Assembly: GCA_900545245.1 (NCBI GenBank)
Contig: UQYV01000047.1
Coordinates: 1 to 26,423, forward strand
Direction: 5' to 3'
Origin: an uncultured Bacteroidales bacterium
GTDB lineage: Bacteria; Bacteroidota; Bacteroidia; Bacteroidales; UBA932
Length of the DNA: 26,423 nucleotides
Positions 23,801 through 26,423 of this stretch are shown one piece after another. Both the position numbers and the translations under genes were made by a program. Each line of letters opens with the position of its first letter. Within the stretch, counting starts at the first letter, position 1. The notes beneath the pieces are model-generated. The model saw only the letters and a program-made list of their open reading frames with translations, searched no databases and was not told where the DNA came from.

Positions 23801-24034
23801 TATGCTTGGACGGAAGAAAAGCAGAAGATGACGGTAATTCTGCTTGCCATAAAGCAGGATGTGGACGACATATATTTCCATAATCAGGCGATTCTTGAAG
23901 TCCCGGCATACTTCAAGAAGAATATTCTCACATACGTCACCAGACATTTCAAGGAGGAGAACATTAATACAGACAGACCGGTGCGTCAGTATATCAGTGA
24001 TATAATTAACAGGGAGTATCAGATAACAAGGTAG
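20864..24034 (+). CDS. hsdR: Type I restriction enzyme, R (endonuclease/translocase) subunit
   Basis: The protein has 1056 residues from ATG 20864 (MASFSEDSRVK). An upstream extension to 20714 was rejected because it crosses the promoter motif and the winged-helix remnant. The N-terminal RecB-like nuclease shows the PD-(D/E)xK site with D136 (RPDITLF) and E150/K152 (FIEVKK). The SF2 motor follows: Walker A TQGSGKT near 333-339, DEAH box FIDEAHRNYSPDGS near 443, motif III ALTGTP, and motif VI LLQTLTRVNRPYKD. The C-terminal third is helical and charged, as expected for the domain that docks on the methyltransferase core. With HsdM2S it would translocate DNA and cut unmethylated DNA at a distance. 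All catalytic residues appear intact. hsdM starts 2 bases after its stop. Confidence 0.93.
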   Translation: MASFSEDSRVKFPTIMHLMGMGYKYISQKGLYSKYVNAPKTDYDPRTNILLSYFKEAYRKLNHDAAEDGAEKMLARIQTVLSNDDLGRQFYKEVLLNTEERIIDLSSPFNFAHNNTFQVATEMTCGDKDGDNYRPDITLFINGLPLAFIEVKKENNHKGIQAETERMKVRFQNPAFRRYLNITQIMVFSNDMEYDCNEVTPTIGAFYATIGKKDTKYNCFREDGQDSFPVARNIVPVSESDEEILLRDNNVPQYRNSSEYQTNCRANTPTKRICDSLFSFERFWFLLKYGIAYVDYNNGLQKHIMRYPQIFATKAIERFLDSGKRKGIIWHTQGSGKTALSFYNVKYLTDYYSKQGIVPQFFFIVDRLDLMIQAQREFSYRGLKVNSVQTKDDFAKIIGSGLTTQNREGKPEITVVNIQKFSNDSKALAKNAYNVPVQRIYFIDEAHRNYSPDGSFLKNLIQSDVNAVKIALTGTPIISREYNTKDIFGEYIHTYFYNASIADGYTRRLIREDIGSNYKIRLQEALNSIRIKAHSLKETDIYSHHVYVQPLLDYVIEDLRDFRVKNGDGTLGGMVVCNSKEQAQMMYRLFLEKYADESELDNYTDEDGSIVYRSISANEMEVKRSPCRKGCYRAALITYDSFDKEARAKWIELFKDGKIDLLIVFQMLQTGFDSPRLKKLYLHRIVKEHNLLQTLTRVNRPYKDMKYGYVVDFANIEEEYSKTNKEYQSELEHEVGKDNFKDTDKLLVTIEEAKERFEDAKKALSGYELDNPELFSRQLNMEDDRESVRKIVGALEDMRSLQNMLISQGSEGERIVEVENIHNLIKAAKNRLDLLGFVDNSDEASNVRQLLNTALENIEFSFVKRGEGELEIQEQYKQAVAHARQQLGACVDRDDPEYRSILEEFMRLFQKKDMEQQDEFNMHKRVENVNDILRRIKRINERDALEAIKYNGDTKFVRVEKRLREKDKEEIEHDTKPRQYAWTEEKQKMTVILLAIKQDVDDIYFHNQAILEVPAYFKKNILTYVTRHFKEENINTDRPVRQYISDIINREYQITR

Positions 24035-24036
24035 CT

Positions 24037-25668
24037 ATGGATATTGAGACAATCAAGCAACAGACTTATGACCTGATTGACAGGCTGAAAAAAACGACTG
24101 TGGACAATGGCCTGGCCGGAGGCGGCAATGAATATACCGTCATCATCGAGACTTTTTTGTACAAGTTCTTGAATGACAAGTTTATTTATGAGGCTAAAAA
24201 GGTGAGGCCGGAACTTATTCAGACGGAAGACTTCTTCGCAGCACTTGATGCACTTCCGGAAGATGATTATGAGGAGATGTGCGACCTGATGCTGGACACC
24301 ATCATTCTGAAGAAGGAGCATCTGATACCATTTTTGGCAAAACGTCAGAACGAGGACGTGTTTGCAGAGTTGTTCGATTCCACGCTTGAAAGCATAGCCA
24401 AGGAAAATGAGGAGATATTCTATATCCTGAACGATGATGAGACGAAAGTGTCCATTATGAAGCCGCTTTCAGATGTGGTTTCGGGTGGTGCGGCGAAGAA
24501 AAATGCCTTCTGCCGGTCGCTTATTGGAGATGTGGCGAGTTTCTCGTTTGAAGATGCATTCGAGGCAGGGTACGATTTCTTCTCGACCATCTTCGAATAT
24601 CTTATCAAGGACTACAATGCCAACGGAGGAGGAAACTATGCAGAGTATTATACACCTCACGCCATCGCATCCATTATGGCGCAGCTGCTTGTGAACCCTG
24701 CGGACAATGTCTCAAATGTGACCTGCTACGACCCTTCTGCCGGTACTGGGACACTCGTGATTGCTCTGGCTCACGAAATCGGGGAACAGAACTGCTCGGT
24801 CTATACCCAGGACATCAGCGACAAGTCTTCTACTATGATGATGCTGAATCTTATCCTTAACAGTATGAGCCATTCTCTGACTCACGTGATTCAGGGAAAT
24901 ACTCTGAAACACCCGTTCCACAAGAATGAGGACGGCTCGCTGAGGAAATTCGACTACATAGTCAGCAACCCGCCGTCCAAGCTGAACTTCTCTGATTATC
25001 ATAGCGATCTGGTCAATGACCCATATAAAGGACGTTTTTTCGCCGGTGTCCCGAACATCCCGAACAAGGACAAGTCCGGAATGGAGATTTACTTGTGCTT
25101 CTTCCAGCACCTTCTTTATAGCCTGAAAGATGGCGGAAAGGCTGCTATCGTTGTCCCTACAGGTTTCATTACGGCCAAGAGCGGAATTGCGTTCAAAATC
25201 AGGAAGCATCTCATCGACAATCATTTCCTCGGAGGTGTAGTAAGTATGCCGAGCAACATTTTCGCAAATACGGGAACGAATGTCAGTGTCGTTTTCATCG
25301 ACAAGTCGGGTATTGAGAAGCCGGTTCTGATTGATGCAAGCAAGTTGGGCGAGACCATCAAGGACAACGGCAACCAGAAGACAAAACTTCGCCCGGAGGA
25401 AATCAGGCTGATCGTGGAGACTTTCCGTGGCAAGGAGGCGGTGGATGATTTCTCCGTTACTCCGTCTTTTGAGGAGATTGCGGAAAAGGGCTATAGTTTC
25501 TCTGCCGGGCAGTACTTCGACATAAAGATTGACTATGTGGATATCACAGAGGAGGAGTTCAATAAGAGAATGGCCGGTTACAAGGCTGAGCTTACGGCTC
25601 AGTTCGAAGAGAGTCACCGGTTGGAAGCGGAGATAATGAAGCAGTTGGATAGTCTTAAATTCAATTGA
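24037..25668 (+). CDS. hsdM: Type I restriction-modification methyltransferase (M subunit)
   Basis: The 543-residue N6-adenine methyltransferase subunit starts at ATG 24037, 2 bases after hsdR. The N-terminal helical domain contains GGGNEYTVIIETFLYKFLND. YYTPHAIASIMAQLL precedes the SAM-binding motif I YDPSAGTGTLV near 231-241. Motif IV reads YIVSNPPSKLNFSDY: the usual aromatic residue after NPP is replaced by serine at position 314 (codon TCC at 24976-24978; TTC would be phenylalanine). Since that aromatic residue stacks on the flipped adenine in this enzyme class, methylation may be weakened, or this lineage may tolerate the change. The length and the remaining motifs (GMEIYLCFFQHLLYSLKDGG, MPSNIFANTGTNVSVV) are normal. 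It pairs with HsdS for specificity. Confidence 0.92.
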   Translation: MDIETIKQQTYDLIDRLKKTTVDNGLAGGGNEYTVIIETFLYKFLNDKFIYEAKKVRPELIQTEDFFAALDALPEDDYEEMCDLMLDTIILKKEHLIPFLAKRQNEDVFAELFDSTLESIAKENEEIFYILNDDETKVSIMKPLSDVVSGGAAKKNAFCRSLIGDVASFSFEDAFEAGYDFFSTIFEYLIKDYNANGGGNYAEYYTPHAIASIMAQLLVNPADNVSNVTCYDPSAGTGTLVIALAHEIGEQNCSVYTQDISDKSSTMMMLNLILNSMSHSLTHVIQGNTLKHPFHKNEDGSLRKFDYIVSNPPSKLNFSDYHSDLVNDPYKGRFFAGVPNIPNKDKSGMEIYLCFFQHLLYSLKDGGKAAIVVPTGFITAKSGIAFKIRKHLIDNHFLGGVVSMPSNIFANTGTNVSVVFIDKSGIEKPVLIDASKLGETIKDNGNQKTKLRPEEIRLIVETFRGKEAVDDFSVTPSFEEIAEKGYSFSAGQYFDIKIDYVDITEEEFNKRMAGYKAELTAQFEESHRLEAEIMKQLDSLKFN

Positions 25669-25670
25669 GT

Positions 25671-25943
25671 ATGAACATGAATATTACCATCGGAATGATC
25701 GGAACCATAGCTTCTATAATTGCAGCCGTTGTGGCTTATATGACATTGCGGTTTACGGTACGCAATAGTAAAGGTTACATCCTAAAGCAAATCGACAAGA
25801 AAAAGAAACGAATAAGAGAGATTGATATTCGCCTAGTGAAAGCCTATGGATTGAATAGAGGGCGGTGCCATCCAATCACTCCATTGGATGAACAGAAAGA
25901 AAAGCTTGAGGCTGAGATAAATGAGTTGCAAAGGAAGTTATGA
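25671..25943 (+). CDS. Small membrane-anchored coiled-coil protein between hsdM and hsdS
   Basis: I do not recognise a family. The 90-residue product (ATG 25671; ATG 25677 and a TTG at 25665 are alternatives) has one hydrophobic N-terminal helix (ITIGMIGTIASIIAAVVAYM). A strongly basic stretch follows (LKQIDKKKKRIREIDIRL), then a C-terminal heptad-like helix (LDEQKEKLEAEINELQRKL). It probably sits in the inner membrane with a cytoplasmic coiled coil. It begins 2 bases after hsdM, and its TGA overlaps the hsdS ATG (ATGA), so it is translated as part of the operon. No standard type I system requires such a subunit. An accessory or regulatory protein, or a passenger gene, are both possible. Confidence 0.7.
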   Translation: MNMNITIGMIGTIASIIAAVVAYMTLRFTVRNSKGYILKQIDKKKKRIREIDIRLVKAYGLNRGRCHPITPLDEQKEKLEAEINELQRKL

Positions 25944-26423
25944 AAGAAATGAGAACGCAGCAATGCCAGTTGAGCAAAATTGCTTATTTAGTTACGGATA
26001 AGATTCCAATGGAGGATGTTCCGCTCACAAATTACGTTACAACGGATTCGTTGCTTCCGAATAAAAAAGGGCGATGTCTCGCACAAAACCTGCCTCCGCA
26101 GAAATGTGTTCTTACTCACTATAAGAGTGGGGATGTGTTAGTCGCAAATATTCGCCCATATCTTAAGAAAATATGGCTTGCGGATAGAGAAGGAGGGGCT
26201 TCTGCTGACGTCCTTGTTTTTCGGGCGAGACCTGGTCATTCTCAGGGATTTATTTACGCATCGTTACTGCAAGACTCTTTTTACGATTATGCTATGAAGG
26301 GGAAAAAGGGCAGCAAGATGCCTCGTGGAGATAAGGATCAGATAATGCGATACTCCATTCCGAAGCTTTCTTTAGCAGAGGAGGCGTGTATCGGCAATAT
26401 GATACTATCATTTTGCACTAAGA
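25940..26423 (+). CDS. hsdS: Type I restriction-modification specificity (S) subunit, partial
   Basis: The frame opens at ATG 25940, overlapping the previous stop (ATGA), and runs off the right edge after about 161 residues. HsdS-type motifs are visible: HYKSGDVLVANIRPYLKKIW and, near the end of the first target recognition domain, GSKMPRGDKDQIMRYSIP, which leads into the first conserved spacer helix. Only the first recognition domain is in the window. HsdS selects the bipartite DNA target for both methylation and cleavage; the site cannot be predicted from this sequence. Confidence 0.88.
   Translation, partial: MKEMRTQQCQLSKIAYLVTDKIPMEDVPLTNYVTTDSLLPNKKGRCLAQNLPPQKCVLTHYKSGDVLVANIRPYLKKIWLADREGGASADVLVFRARPGHSQGFIYASLLQDSFYDYAMKGKKGSKMPRGDKDQIMRYSIPKLSLAEEACIGNMILSFCTK

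Noticed and set aside
24712..25617. 301-codon open frame antisense to hsdM
   Set aside because: It is a shadow of the hsdM frame; hsdM has all its family motifs and this frame has none.
1..26423. CRISPR array, intact insertion sequence or rRNA
   Set aside because: No regularly spaced direct repeats, transposase signatures or rRNA sequences were seen on either strand.

Overview
The window looks like a chromosomal segment of a Bacteroidales-type bacterium (Bacteroidota). Several genes are preceded by the Bacteroidota sigma-ABfr -7 motif TAnnTTTG (TACCTTTG, TATCTTTG, TATTTTTG), and Shine-Dalgarno sequences are mostly absent. The gene families also fit: an M64 peptidase, an M16 lipoprotein peptidase, a very large alpha-2-macroglobulin-like protein and a GH127 enzyme. 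GC content looks moderate, so Rikenellaceae or Cryptobacteroides-like lineages are possible, but this is inference; no rRNA or typing marker is present.

Layout. Bases 1-240 hold the tail of a possible ORF and two inverted repeats. Bases 241-2195 carry two minus-strand regulators (WYL-domain and AraC-family), each with its own -7 motif. The AraC gene is divergent from a fatty-acyl-CoA-ligase-like AMP-binding enzyme (2349-4004), and an operator-like repeat lies between them. Next come a run of small hairpins, tRNA-Arg(CCG) on the minus strand, a secreted M64 metallopeptidase, a convergent HAD phosphatase and tRNA-Gly(CCC). Bases 6736-18176 are an envelope-oriented block: an M16 peptidase lipoprotein, a monofunctional peptidoglycan glycosyltransferase (mtgA), a small exported protein of unknown function, a convergent 1.8-kilo-residue alpha-2-macroglobulin-like protein, and folC. 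A GH127 beta-L-arabinofuranosidase-like enzyme follows (18364-20301).

From about 20300 to the right edge the window is an accessory region. A decayed C-terminal fragment of a winged-helix (COG2865-like) protein lies against a type I restriction-modification operon in the order hsdR - hsdM - small membrane/coiled-coil ORF - hsdS. The operon is tightly packed (2-nt gap, 2-nt gap, ATGA overlap), and hsdS runs off the window. HsdR should supply ATP-driven translocation and cleavage, HsdM adenine methylation, and HsdS the target specificity.

The points most worth a second look are in this system. HsdM carries NPPS where the catalytic motif IV is normally NPPF/NPPY, and a 90-residue membrane-anchored ORF sits between hsdM and hsdS. 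I did not find a CRISPR array, an intact insertion sequence or a clearly unprecedented defence system.
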